A stretch of 64,000 nt of DNA, from assembly GCF_008040165.1 (NCBI RefSeq), contig NZ_VRUR01000002.1, positions 1 to 64,000 on the forward strand. The letters run 5' to 3'. The notes beneath the pieces are model-generated. The model saw only the letters and a program-made list of their open reading frames with translations. It had not been told where the DNA came from and made no database searches. Positions 20,818-29,259 of this stretch are shown one piece after another (position 1 is the first letter of the stretch; every line of letters starts with the position of its first letter). A program made the position numbers and the translations under genes. The stretch comes from Flagellimonas hymeniacidonis (GTDB lineage: Bacteria; Bacteroidota; Bacteroidia; Flavobacteriales; Flavobacteriaceae).

Positions 20818-21681
20818 ATGAAAAAAATAAGAACATACATATTATTCGCTATAGGGTTGATGACAGCTGTTTCCTGTTCGGAGGAAAAAATAGTGGATGA
20901 CGTACAGGCAACCGTTGGACGTGGATTGGTACTTAGAACAGTTGCTAATTTAAGTACCACATATAACCTTCTCGAGCCTACCTCAACCTTTGGGGTAACT
21001 CTGGAAGCCCAGGATAGTGAAAATGGAGATTTACTGCAAGAGGTAAGAGTATTTGTTCAATTTGTGGATAACACCGTTGTTGGAGATAATGACCTCTCAT
21101 CTGAGGAGGCATTGGCAAGTACAATTCCAGCTTCAGCCTTTAGTGATGGACCATTTGGTTTTCCTAGGGCAGATTTAGTGGTCACGTTGAGCGATGCATT
21201 AACCGCTGCCGGAACGGATTTTTCCATAGTTGATGGAGGAGACGCCATCAGTTTTAGGTTGGAAGCACAACTTACCGACGGTCGGGTTTTTACGAACAGA
21301 GCAGCAGGAACGGTAGCTAATGGATCTTTTTTTTCATCACCATTTGCCTACAGTGCTGGTATAAATTGTATTCCAACTTCCCCTGTTATTGGTGATTATG
21401 AACTTAATTTGGCAGATGAATTTGCAGATACATGGGATGGTGCATTTATTACGGTAACCATAGATGGAGTAGACACTGATTATACCATGGCCAACGGTTT
21501 GGCCACAGTTTCGTTCACTATCTCAGTACCAGCGGGGACAACTGAGCTCATATTTACCTATGTTGCCGGTGCTTTTGAAGAGGAACACACTTTTGAATTA
21601 ATAGCACCTTCTGGTGAAACTGCTGCTTCTGGGGGTCCAGGCCCAACTCCAGGAGAGATTGTTTTAAATATTTGTTCATAG
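20818..21681 (+). CDS. SusCD-associated surface lipoprotein of unknown function
   Basis: 287 residues from the ATG at 20818; an upstream ATG at 20797 adds 7 residues but dilutes the signal peptide. The lipobox cysteine is C20 (TAVSC). The mature protein is acidic and beta-rich, with no recognised catalytic motif. A C-terminal segment (GDYELNLADEFADTWDG to a final NICS) looks like an immunoglobulin-like fold with two cysteines that may pair. It is the third gene of the SusC/SusD operon and ends at a terminator. By position it is a probable surface ligand-binding accessory protein, analogous in role but not in sequence to SusE/SusF. Confidence 0.75.
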   Translation: MKKIRTYILFAIGLMTAVSCSEEKIVDDVQATVGRGLVLRTVANLSTTYNLLEPTSTFGVTLEAQDSENGDLLQEVRVFVQFVDNTVVGDNDLSSEEALASTIPASAFSDGPFGFPRADLVVTLSDALTAAGTDFSIVDGGDAISFRLEAQLTDGRVFTNRAAGTVANGSFFSSPFAYSAGINCIPTSPVIGDYELNLADEFADTWDGAFITVTIDGVDTDYTMANGLATVSFTISVPAGTTELIFTYVAGAFEEEHTFELIAPSGETAASGGPGPTPGEIVLNICS

Positions 21682-21703
21682 GGGTAGTACCTATTATATC
21701 ATT

Positions 21704-21738
21704 AAAAAAAGGGTTGCTATAAGGCAACTCTTTTTTTT
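21704..21738 (+). terminator. Terminator of the SusC/SusD/lipoprotein operon
   Basis: A stem GGGTTGC/GCAACTC with a TATAAG loop, extended by A and T tracts on both sides, ends in a run of eight T. Confidence 0.85.
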
Positions 21739-21784
21739 GTATATAAAACTGTGCTGAGTCCTATCTTTTTATTTGCTTTGTGGT

Positions 21785-22195
21785 ATGATTTCCACAATTT
21801 GTAGAAAAGCCCATTTTAATGCAGCCCATAGACTGCACAATCCTAATTGGAGTGATGAGAAGAATGTAGAGATTTTTGGAAAATGCAATAGTCGCAACTA
21901 TCATGGGCATAATTTTGATCTTGAAGTTAGAATTAGAGGAGAGATTGATCCAAATACTGGCTTTGTAATGGATTTGGCAGTGTTAGGAGCGCTTATAGCA
22001 GATGAAATAGAGGAGCGGTTTGATCATAAGAATTTAAATGAGGACTGTCCAGAATTTAAGGAATTGTTGCCAACAACCGAATACTTTGTAAAAGTGATTT
22101 ATGATATCCTAAAACCTAAGTTGGACAAAGAACAATTACTTCATATTACATTGCATGAAACGCAAAAGAATTCTGCCGAATATGGAGATTGGTAA
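21785..22195 (+). CDS. 6-pyruvoyl-tetrahydropterin synthase / QueD homologue
   Basis: 136 residues from the ATG at 21785; a TTG start 12 bases earlier is possible but unlikely. The enzyme family acts on dihydroneopterin triphosphate. Zinc ligands H15, H40 and H42 (AAHRL and YHGHNF) and the catalytic cysteine C34 (FGKCN) are present, together with the late HETQKNSAEYG block. In bacteria the usual role is 6-carboxytetrahydropterin synthesis for queuosine, but no queC or queE is nearby, so a pterin role is not excluded. Single gene between a terminator and tRNA-Val(GAC). Confidence 0.9.
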   Translation: MISTICRKAHFNAAHRLHNPNWSDEKNVEIFGKCNSRNYHGHNFDLEVRIRGEIDPNTGFVMDLAVLGALIADEIEERFDHKNLNEDCPEFKELLPTTEYFVKVIYDILKPKLDKEQLLHITLHETQKNSAEYGDW

Positions 22196-22227
22196 CAATT
22201 TTACGATATTGCAGCCCTTTTGTTAAT

Positions 22228-22302
22228 GGGATATTAGCTCAGTTGGTTTAGAGCGCTGCCTTGACAGGGCAGAGGTCACTGGTTCGAATCCAGTATGTCC
22301 CA
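22228..22302 (+). tRNA. tRNA-Val (anticodon GAC)
   Basis: A 75-base cloverleaf. The acceptor arm GGGATAT pairs with ATGTCCC (one G-T pair). The anticodon stem CTGCC/GGCAG has loop TTGACAG, with anticodon GAC at 22263-22265. The T arm GGTTCGAATCC is canonical; discriminator A, no encoded CCA. No terminator stem follows before the convergent gene 8 bases away. Confidence 0.96.
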
Positions 22303-22309
22303 CAATTTC

Positions 22310-22681
22310 TTAGAAACTTACCGTACAGGTTTGGGATTTTCCAAACCATTTTACCCTATTTCTAGATGCTATTTTATAAATCGTATCCCTCACAATTCTT
22401 GGTACAAAGGCCAATAGGGCAGCGGGTAATCTCCATTTTGGGATTTTGGAGATAATCTTTAAAAAGCCATCTGAATGAGTGTGCTTTCCGTTTTCGTCAA
22501 ACAAAATAACTGTTTCCAAATGACTTGTAGGGAAATCATATTGCTTAAGCAAATCTTGTCCTTGAGGCGATTGAAAGGGAACGAATTGAAAAATGTCCAC
22601 GGGAGCAAACTTTAAGAGCCAACCTACCACACCATTGCATAAGTTGCATTCTCCATCAAAAACAATTACACTTTTTTCCAT
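22310..22681 (-). CDS. DCC-family thiol-disulfide oxidoreductase-like protein (DUF393)
   Basis: 123 residues from the ATG at 22681. Another ATG at 22735 would add 18 residues without family similarity. The defining motif DGECNLCNG gives the CxxC pair C12/C15 near the N-terminus, after the short strand SVIVFDG. The rest contains the family blocks FVPFQSPQG and ALLAFVPRIVRDTIY. The family is described as thioredoxin-like, but its substrates are not established. It overlaps nothing and ends 8 bases from the convergent tRNA-Val gene. Confidence 0.85.
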   Translation of the reverse strand: MEKSVIVFDGECNLCNGVVGWLLKFAPVDIFQFVPFQSPQGQDLLKQYDFPTSHLETVILFDENGKHTHSDGFLKIISKIPKWRLPAALLAFVPRIVRDTIYKIASRNRVKWFGKSQTCTVSF

Positions 22682-22791
22682 GACCTGTTTAGTTTTGTTT
22701 GTTATTGTGTCGAACAAAACCCGAAGACATTTCAAGTAATCTTGCTATAAACAATTGATATGTTGAATATTGTGATTTTTTTATGATTTTA

Positions 22792-24066
22792 TCATAAAAT
22801 ATCCAAAACTCGTTCTAATGCCATCCCTCTAGAACCTTTAATAAGCAAAGCGCCCTTTTTAAGCCTGTTTTGATTCAGATGTTCTTTTAAATCATGAAAG
22901 GATTTGAACTTTTCATAGGAGGTTTTAGCTGCGAAGAAATTTTCACCCACAAAGAAAACATCATTAAAACTTAAATTTTTGGTCATATCAGCTATGGATT
23001 GATGCTCTTTTAAAGCATCTCTACCAAGTTCAAACATATCTCCAAGAATTAGTGTCTTGTTTTTGGCTTCCATGATTGCAAAATTCTCCAAAGCTGCCTT
23101 CATACTGGTAGGATTGGCATTGTAGGCGTCTAAAATTATCTCGAACCCTTTTTTATTTATTATCTGAGATCGATTATTCTTGGGTTGATAGGATTCAATG
23201 GCCACTTTGATTGCTTCCATGGGTACATTAAAGTATTTCCCCATAAGAATGGCAGCACTGCAATTGGTAAAATTATATTTGCCAATAAGTTGTGTTTCAA
23301 TCGGAATACTTTCAACCTCAAGAGCGACAAATGGGTTGGCATCGATAAATTTGATGTTGTAAAATTGGTGGTCACTCTGACTAAAACCAATTCTTTTAGT
23401 GTAAGAACCCAGTTTTTGAAATTGAATAGGGTCATCGGCATTTAAAAAAACATGTTTTTTATTGGCAATGAGGTAATCGTAGAGTTCGCTTTTTCCTTTG
23501 ATTACACCTTCAACACCCCCAAAACCCTCTAGGTGGGCTTTACCAAAGTTGGTGATGTATCCAAAATCTGGTTGTGCAATACTACTTAAAAATGCGATTT
23601 CCTTTTGATGGTTAGCTCCCATTTCCACGATTGCTATTTCAGTTGTATTTGTAATGGATAAAAGCGTCAAAGGCACTCCAATATGGTTGTTTAGATTCCC
23701 TTTTGTAGCGATGGTCCTATATTTTTTAGAAAGAACCATGTTTATTAGTTCCTTTGTTGTGGTCTTGCCATTGCTCCCTGTAATGGAAATGACCTTTGCG
23801 TTGCTATAGTTTCTATGAAATGTGGATAGTTTTTGAAGTGTTTGCAACACATCGTTTACAAGAATGCATTGTTCAGAAACCCTATGGTCTTCCTCGTCTA
23901 TAATTACATAGGCAGCCCCTTTGGTTAATGCTTCCTTTGCAAATTTATTGCCATTAAAGTTGGGACCTTTTAAAGCAAAGAATAGACAGCTTTCAGTAAT
24001 TTTTCGCGTATCGGTACAAATCGTAGGGTATGCTAAGAATAGTGCGTGCAGTTGTTCCAATGTCAT
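22792..24066 (-). CDS. murF: UDP-N-acetylmuramoyl-tripeptide--D-alanyl-D-alanine ligase
   Basis: 424 residues, within the MurF range. It adds D-Ala-D-Ala to UDP-MurNAc-tripeptide in the cytoplasm, completing the peptidoglycan precursor. Visible features are the N-terminal TDTRKITESCLFFAL block, the Mur-ligase ATP loop TGSNGKTTT (96-104), the central EMGANHQKEI block and the C-terminal LDAYNANPTSMKAAL motif specific for MurF. It stands outside the dcw cluster, as is common for murF in Bacteroidota. A TATCTTCG sequence 5 bases before its ATG resembles a -7 box with one mismatch, hinting at a very short leader. Confidence 0.93.
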   Translation of the reverse strand: MTLEQLHALFLAYPTICTDTRKITESCLFFALKGPNFNGNKFAKEALTKGAAYVIIDEEDHRVSEQCILVNDVLQTLQKLSTFHRNYSNAKVISITGSNGKTTTKELINMVLSKKYRTIATKGNLNNHIGVPLTLLSITNTTEIAIVEMGANHQKEIAFLSSIAQPDFGYITNFGKAHLEGFGGVEGVIKGKSELYDYLIANKKHVFLNADDPIQFQKLGSYTKRIGFSQSDHQFYNIKFIDANPFVALEVESIPIETQLIGKYNFTNCSAAILMGKYFNVPMEAIKVAIESYQPKNNRSQIINKKGFEIILDAYNANPTSMKAALENFAIMEAKNKTLILGDMFELGRDALKEHQSIADMTKNLSFNDVFFVGENFFAAKTSYEKFKSFHDLKEHLNQNRLKKGALLIKGSRGMALERVLDIL

Positions 24067-24151
24067 AAATCGAAGATAAAAAAAAGCCTGATGCTAAATT
24101 AAGGTATCCATAAAATTGTTGGAAACCCTCATGATGAATTGTAATAGAAAA

Positions 24152-27100
24152 TCAATTGATTTCCACAAACTGGAGTATGTCAGCATTTTTGGCCAAAACA
24201 ACATAGTTCTTTTTTGAGATTTGCATAATGGACATATCTTTTACGTCGCCTGGAGCAAAGAAACCACTGTGTTTGGCTAAAATGGGATTAAAATTTCCTT
24301 TTCCATCTCCTTTTAGAAATAGGCCATGGCTTGCATCATTTCTTGGAGTTTCCACCTCCGAATTAAACAGATTGCCAGCAATTAATGCATCCAAATTTTC
24401 ATCATGATCAAAGTCCTTAACTATAATTTGGTTGATTGATGACAATTGTGCAAGGTTTGGCAGTTTGTGCGGAATCATTTTTCCATTTTCGTTTTCGAGA
24501 TAGATACTAGAGAATGATTTTACCTGATAATGCAAAGAATTGTCCAGCGTTTCTTTTGCATAAACGTCTTCCAAGGTTGCGTTTGAGAAAGATTCATAAT
24601 CCTTGAATTTCTCTTTTATCGCCGGCATTTGTTGCGAAGTACATTCTCTTCCCCTTACTGGAAATTTTTCACCATAATTGTAATAACTTAGGACAATGTC
24701 GTTGGTGCTGTTTTTGTCAAAATCGTTAAAATAAACATCAAAAGTCTCTTCTTCGCTCGCTTTATACTTAAAGTTTTCTCCAAGATTTCCCACCAAATAA
24801 TCCATATCACCATCTTGGTCAAAGTCACCTTGACTAATACTGAACCACCATCCTGAAGTATCACCAGTATTCCAACTGTCTGACACTTCGGAGAAGTAAC
24901 CACCATCATTTTTTAATAGGGTGATAGGCATCCATTCACCGACTAAAATTAAATCTGACCAAGAATCGCCATCAAAATCTGTCCAAACAGCATCTGTAAC
25001 CATTCCAACCTTATTCAGCATTGGAGCTATTTTTTGGGTCGCGTTCACAAATTGCACTTTTCCATGGTCGCTTTTGTTTTCAAGGATATAACTGTTGGCG
25101 GGGGATGGGTAATTGCCGGGCACCAAACGCCCACCTACAAAAAGGTCCAAATCACCATCTTTATCATAGTCGTGGCTATGCACTCTTGAACTACTGGTAA
25201 TCATTGGAGGCAAAGCCTGAGTAGCTTTTTCGAAATCCCCTTTACCATTGTTAAGATATAATCTGTCTTGCAACTGGTCGGAATTGGGTGAAAATTCGTT
25301 TCCGCCACTGGCTATATAAATATCGTTGTCCCCATCGTTATCCGCATCGAAAATATGGATGCCCATATCCTCCGAACCACTGTCGATTGCGAAGGGTGAG
25401 GAATCCATTTTAAGAAAATGACCTTTTTTTTGTTGCAAATACAATGCGGTAGTGTTTTGTGAGGAACTACCCACTACAATATCATCCAATCCATCATTGT
25501 TTAGGTCGCCCGTTGCAATATTGGGTCCTAGCATAGATGTTTGATGAGGAAGTAATATTTCTTTTTCAAAATCATCGTAATAATTTTCGATATGAGCATG
25601 TTCCAAGATTGGTTTACTTTGAAAAAGTAGCGTTTTTTTTGTTTTTGAGTCAAAACTTTCAGAATCTAAAGCATTGGAGTATTCTACGATTAGATTTGAG
25701 TTGATATTTGCATTGCTCAATAATTCTTTCTTGGAATCTGGCCATACCACTATTATGGAATCAATACTTTTCGCCTTGCCCAATCCAAAATGAAGTTCAG
25801 GTGCCACGGAGGACTGAAATCCCCGGGTCAATGTCAATTCTTGATATTGTTGGGAGCCATTGGAAAATAGGGTCACTTTGGTACCCAATCCATATAGATT
25901 CTTTTCTGGGCCTTTTAATTTAATGGTGATATAGTTATTTTGGTCTGAGCTTTTGTTTTCGAATACTGAAGCAAAATCATCAATATTGTTGGTTACAATT
26001 TCCAAGTCTCCATCATTATCTAGGTCTACGTAAACGCAGCCGTTTGAAAAACCTTCAAATTCAATACCCCATTCCTTGTTTTTTCGCGATAAGGTTAGAT
26101 CGCCATTGTTTTGGAATACATAGTTGTCGATTCTTTCGGAAGGTATGGCAAGACTTTTGGCGAGCATACTGTCTTTAGGGATTCCCTTTTTTTCAATTTC
26201 CAGAAAATAATCCCTATTGTTTATTTCCCGACGTGTACCGTTAGAAATGAAGAGGTCTTTCCAGCCGTCATTGTCCAAGTCTGCAAATAGGGGCCCCCAA
26301 CTCCAATCCGTAGAAGATATTCCTGCAAATCTTGATATGTTGCTGAAATCAGGAAGTGAGTCATTTAGGTTTCCATTGTTCAACTGCAGAGTGTTTTGCA
26401 TATACTGATAATGGAACCCGGCATTTACGGTGCTCCAAAACAGTTGCGGGTTCATACTTGCCATATTGGCTTTCGCTCTCCTATTGATGCTGGCTGTCAT
26501 ATCGACCTGCATGATATCTAATAATAAATCGTTGTTGAAATCGGCAATATCTGTTCCCATACCATAGAAGGAGTTGTTTTTGGTAGTTCTTCTCACTTGC
26601 TCCGAAAATGTTCCATTTTTGTTATTGATGAACATGTAATCGGGTGAACTAAAATCATTGGATACATATAGATCTGGCCACCCATCTTGATTTAGGTCTC
26701 CCACGGTGGCACTCAGAGATAGGCCGAATGTTTTTAGACCTGCCTCCTCCGTTACGTCGATAAATGTTCCGTTTTCATTTTTGAACAGCCTATCGGTTTC
26801 CAAAGGTTTGGGAAATTTTTGTTTGAATGCATAATGAAAATTAGGGGCGTTGAAAGGAGTGGGGGGGTAATTGGCTACATATAAATCCAAATCCCCATCT
26901 AAATCATAATCAAAAAAAGTACTTTGTACGCTATTGCTTGGGTCGTCAATTCCAAATTCTTCGGCTTTTTCAGTAAATGTATTATCCCCGTTGTTGATAA
27001 ACAATTGATTCCTTTTGGGGCCAAATTTCCCGCCTACTGAGCAATAAATATCCAAAAGGCCATCATGGTTAACGTCTACCATGGTTGTGCCAGTATACCA

Positions 27101-27451
27101 ACGGTTATCGCCCGATACTCCAGCTGTTTCAGATATGTCTTCAAATTGCAGGTTTCCTTTGTTCAAATACAATTTGTTAGGGACCATGTTTCCGGTAAAA
27201 TATAAATCTACCAAACCATCATTGTTGATGTCTCCAGCTGATACACCGCCGCCCATATAAATGTAGGCATAGGTGAAGTAATTGAGAGAATCGTTTTCGA
27301 TGAGATTGTTTGCAAAATCAATTCCTGATTTTTTACTTGTGACTTTTGAAAATAGCTTTGGCCCTACATCTTCCTGCTTTTTAGAGCACGAAAAAAATAA
27401 AAGAATTACCAAACTAAAATGTAAAAATTTCTTACCGTCAACTTTCTTCAT
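24152..27451 (-). CDS. FG-GAP/VCBS repeat lipoprotein with ASPIC/UnbV domain
   Basis: 1099 residues from the ATG at 27451; an ATG at 27508 would add 19 residues ahead of the signal peptide and is disfavoured. The lipobox cysteine is C22 (LLFFSC). About seven calcium-loop repeats of the type DxDxDGxxDLY (for example DINNDGLVDLYF, DYDLDGDLDLYV) fill roughly the first 500 residues as an integrin-alpha-like propeller. A central ASPIC/UnbV segment follows (YGLGTKVTLFSNG, GFQSSVAPELHFGLG). A second set of repeats (DLNNDGLDDIVV, DYDKDGDLDLFV and others) fills most of the rest. It should be a calcium-binding surface lipoprotein. It is last in the sigma/FecR/SusC/SusD series on the same strand and probably contributes to ligand binding by that system; its exact function is unknown. 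Confidence 0.88.
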   Translation of the reverse strand: MKKVDGKKFLHFSLVILLFFSCSKKQEDVGPKLFSKVTSKKSGIDFANNLIENDSLNYFTYAYIYMGGGVSAGDINNDGLVDLYFTGNMVPNKLYLNKGNLQFEDISETAGVSGDNRWYTGTTMVDVNHDGLLDIYCSVGGKFGPKRNQLFINNGDNTFTEKAEEFGIDDPSNSVQSTFFDYDLDGDLDLYVANYPPTPFNAPNFHYAFKQKFPKPLETDRLFKNENGTFIDVTEEAGLKTFGLSLSATVGDLNQDGWPDLYVSNDFSSPDYMFINNKNGTFSEQVRRTTKNNSFYGMGTDIADFNNDLLLDIMQVDMTASINRRAKANMASMNPQLFWSTVNAGFHYQYMQNTLQLNNGNLNDSLPDFSNISRFAGISSTDWSWGPLFADLDNDGWKDLFISNGTRREINNRDYFLEIEKKGIPKDSMLAKSLAIPSERIDNYVFQNNGDLTLSRKNKEWGIEFEGFSNGCVYVDLDNDGDLEIVTNNIDDFASVFENKSSDQNNYITIKLKGPEKNLYGLGTKVTLFSNGSQQYQELTLTRGFQSSVAPELHFGLGKAKSIDSIIVVWPDSKKELLSNANINSNLIVEYSNALDSESFDSKTKKTLLFQSKPILEHAHIENYYDDFEKEILLPHQTSMLGPNIATGDLNNDGLDDIVVGSSSQNTTALYLQQKKGHFLKMDSSPFAIDSGSEDMGIHIFDADNDGDNDIYIASGGNEFSPNSDQLQDRLYLNNGKGDFEKATQALPPMITSSSRVHSHDYDKDGDLDLFVGGRLVPGNYPSPANSYILENKSDHGKVQFVNATQKIAPMLNKVGMVTDAVWTDFDGDSWSDLILVGEWMPITLLKNDGGYFSEVSDSWNTGDTSGWWFSISQGDFDQDGDMDYLVGNLGENFKYKASEEETFDVYFNDFDKNSTNDIVLSYYNYGEKFPVRGRECTSQQMPAIKEKFKDYESFSNATLEDVYAKETLDNSLHYQVKSFSSIYLENENGKMIPHKLPNLAQLSSINQIIVKDFDHDENLDALIAGNLFNSEVETPRNDASHGLFLKGDGKGNFNPILAKHSGFFAPGDVKDMSIMQISKKNYVVLAKNADILQFVEIN

Positions 27452-27557
27452 CGAATTAACTATATTAAATTGGAAAACAGGGTTTTCACACCCTGTTTTC
27501 CCAATCAACTTAAACTTAATTAACTATTTAAAACTAACTCAAACTATTCTCTTACAA

Positions 27558-29255
27558 TTAAAACCCTGGGTTTTGCTCAAGCACGCCACCACTTAAATCT
27601 ATAGCATTGATAGGGATTGGAATTAAATCCATATTTGGTGCATAGGTACCTGCTTTAGTTCCAAAATTAGCAATGACACGAGCTTCATTGGTCACATAAT
27701 TGTTGATTACATCTGGTGCAACTCCCCATCGTCTCAAATCGAACAAACGATGTCCTTCCATTGCCAATTCCAGACGTCTTTCAAAGCGAACCGCATTTCT
27801 GGCAAAGTCCTGATCTGGAAAAGAAGCATATGGCTCTATTTCATAATTTGCCGCATCTTGGAAAACTCCAGCTGAAACTTCTTCTTTAATGTATGTCATT
27901 GCCTTGGCTCTATTCCTCACTTCGTTTACATATCCGAGTGCCTTTGGCAAATCATTGTTTTCAACTGCAACTTCAGCAGCCATCAACAGTAAATCTGCAT
28001 AGCGCATAATATGATAATTGATTCCGGAATGCTGTTGTCCCCAAGCTCCAGTGCCCACATTGCCATTCTCACCGGATTGGTACACATTTTTCTTAGGTAG
28101 ATAAGGTCCAGAAATATCAGCAAAACTAGCTCTAATCCAATCTTTCCCAATATGAGGTCCATAACCGTTATAATCAATCCCTCTTCTACCTACTGTGTAA
28201 TCCAATCTTGGATCTAGTGGTCCTGTATGTGGTGTAAATGCATCTTCACTTTCCACACCATAGTCATTATCCACATCGGTTTGATTGAAGGTATCTAACA
28301 ATGGAAGTCCAGTACCATCTGTTTGGTATGCATTTACCAAATCTTGGGTAGGCTGATAGAATCCGCAGCAAGATCCAAAGGGTCCTGGGTTTGGAAAATT
28401 CAGTGTTCCTCCTCTGTTTCCGTTCAATGATTGCCCTGAATCCGTAGTAAACTGAATGGCAAAAATGGATTCTGTGCCATTATCACCGGTCAAACTAAAA
28501 TTGTCTAAAAATTCAGTGTTCAAATCATATGGTCCATTTGCGATTACATCTTCAAACAAAGGTCCAGCTTGAGCAAAATCTGATTGAAACAGATGTGCTT
28601 TACCTAAAAATGCTTTAGCAGTCCATGAAGTTGGTCTACCGGCATCGCCTTGCGTAGCGGGTAAATTATCTACTGCATATTGAAGGTCTGCTTCAATTTG
28701 GTCCCAAATTGCGCCAGGATTAGGCTGGTTAAATTCCTTTGCATCAAAATTCTCATCGGAGATGTAAGGAACATTTCCATAAATTTTTTGAAGCTCAAAA
28801 TTGAAATGTCCTCTTAAGAAACGGGCTTCAGCTAATTGCGCTGCAAAATCACCACCTTCAATAGAGTTGATCAAGGAGATTACCGCATTTGATCTATTAA
28901 CTCCTGCAAACAAGCCATTCCATTTACCAAATATGTATGGATTTGCACTAGTCCAATCAAAGGTTTCAAGTAAAAACAAATCAGCTTGGTCACCATCTGT
29001 ACTTCCTTTGTGAGCATCATCTGCAATAACATCGAACCACCAGTTGTCTCCACTTGCGGTCCACTCTGATGCACCTTGATTGTTACGAATTCCATCCAAA
29101 GTTGAATAGGCGCTGGCTAGCAACAAGCTAACACCTTGGGCATTTTTAAGGTCATCATCACTTAATGCCCCTACCGCCGGCACGTCGGTAAAACTATCAC
29201 TACAACCCAATGCCAGTGCTATTAGGGTTGCAAAATAAAACAATCTCTTTTTCAT
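27558..29255 (-). CDS. RagB/SusD family nutrient-binding outer-membrane lipoprotein
   Basis: 565 residues from the ATG at 29255, chosen because it yields a clean lipoprotein signal with C18 (LALGC) and starts 4 bases after the SusC stop; an upstream alternative at 29279 would overlap susC. The SusD N-terminal TPR-like region includes ARFLRGHFNFELQKIYGNVPYI. The C-terminal RagB/SusD domain includes MRYADLLLMAAEVAVEN and FERRLELAMEGHRLFDLRRWG. It pairs with the SusC just upstream as lid of a TonB-driven importer. Substrate unknown. Confidence 0.94.
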   Translation of the reverse strand: MKKRLFYFATLIALALGCSDSFTDVPAVGALSDDDLKNAQGVSLLLASAYSTLDGIRNNQGASEWTASGDNWWFDVIADDAHKGSTDGDQADLFLLETFDWTSANPYIFGKWNGLFAGVNRSNAVISLINSIEGGDFAAQLAEARFLRGHFNFELQKIYGNVPYISDENFDAKEFNQPNPGAIWDQIEADLQYAVDNLPATQGDAGRPTSWTAKAFLGKAHLFQSDFAQAGPLFEDVIANGPYDLNTEFLDNFSLTGDNGTESIFAIQFTTDSGQSLNGNRGGTLNFPNPGPFGSCCGFYQPTQDLVNAYQTDGTGLPLLDTFNQTDVDNDYGVESEDAFTPHTGPLDPRLDYTVGRRGIDYNGYGPHIGKDWIRASFADISGPYLPKKNVYQSGENGNVGTGAWGQQHSGINYHIMRYADLLLMAAEVAVENNDLPKALGYVNEVRNRAKAMTYIKEEVSAGVFQDAANYEIEPYASFPDQDFARNAVRFERRLELAMEGHRLFDLRRWGVAPDVINNYVTNEARVIANFGTKAGTYAPNMDLIPIPINAIDLSGGVLEQNPGF

Positions 29256-29259
29256 TTTT

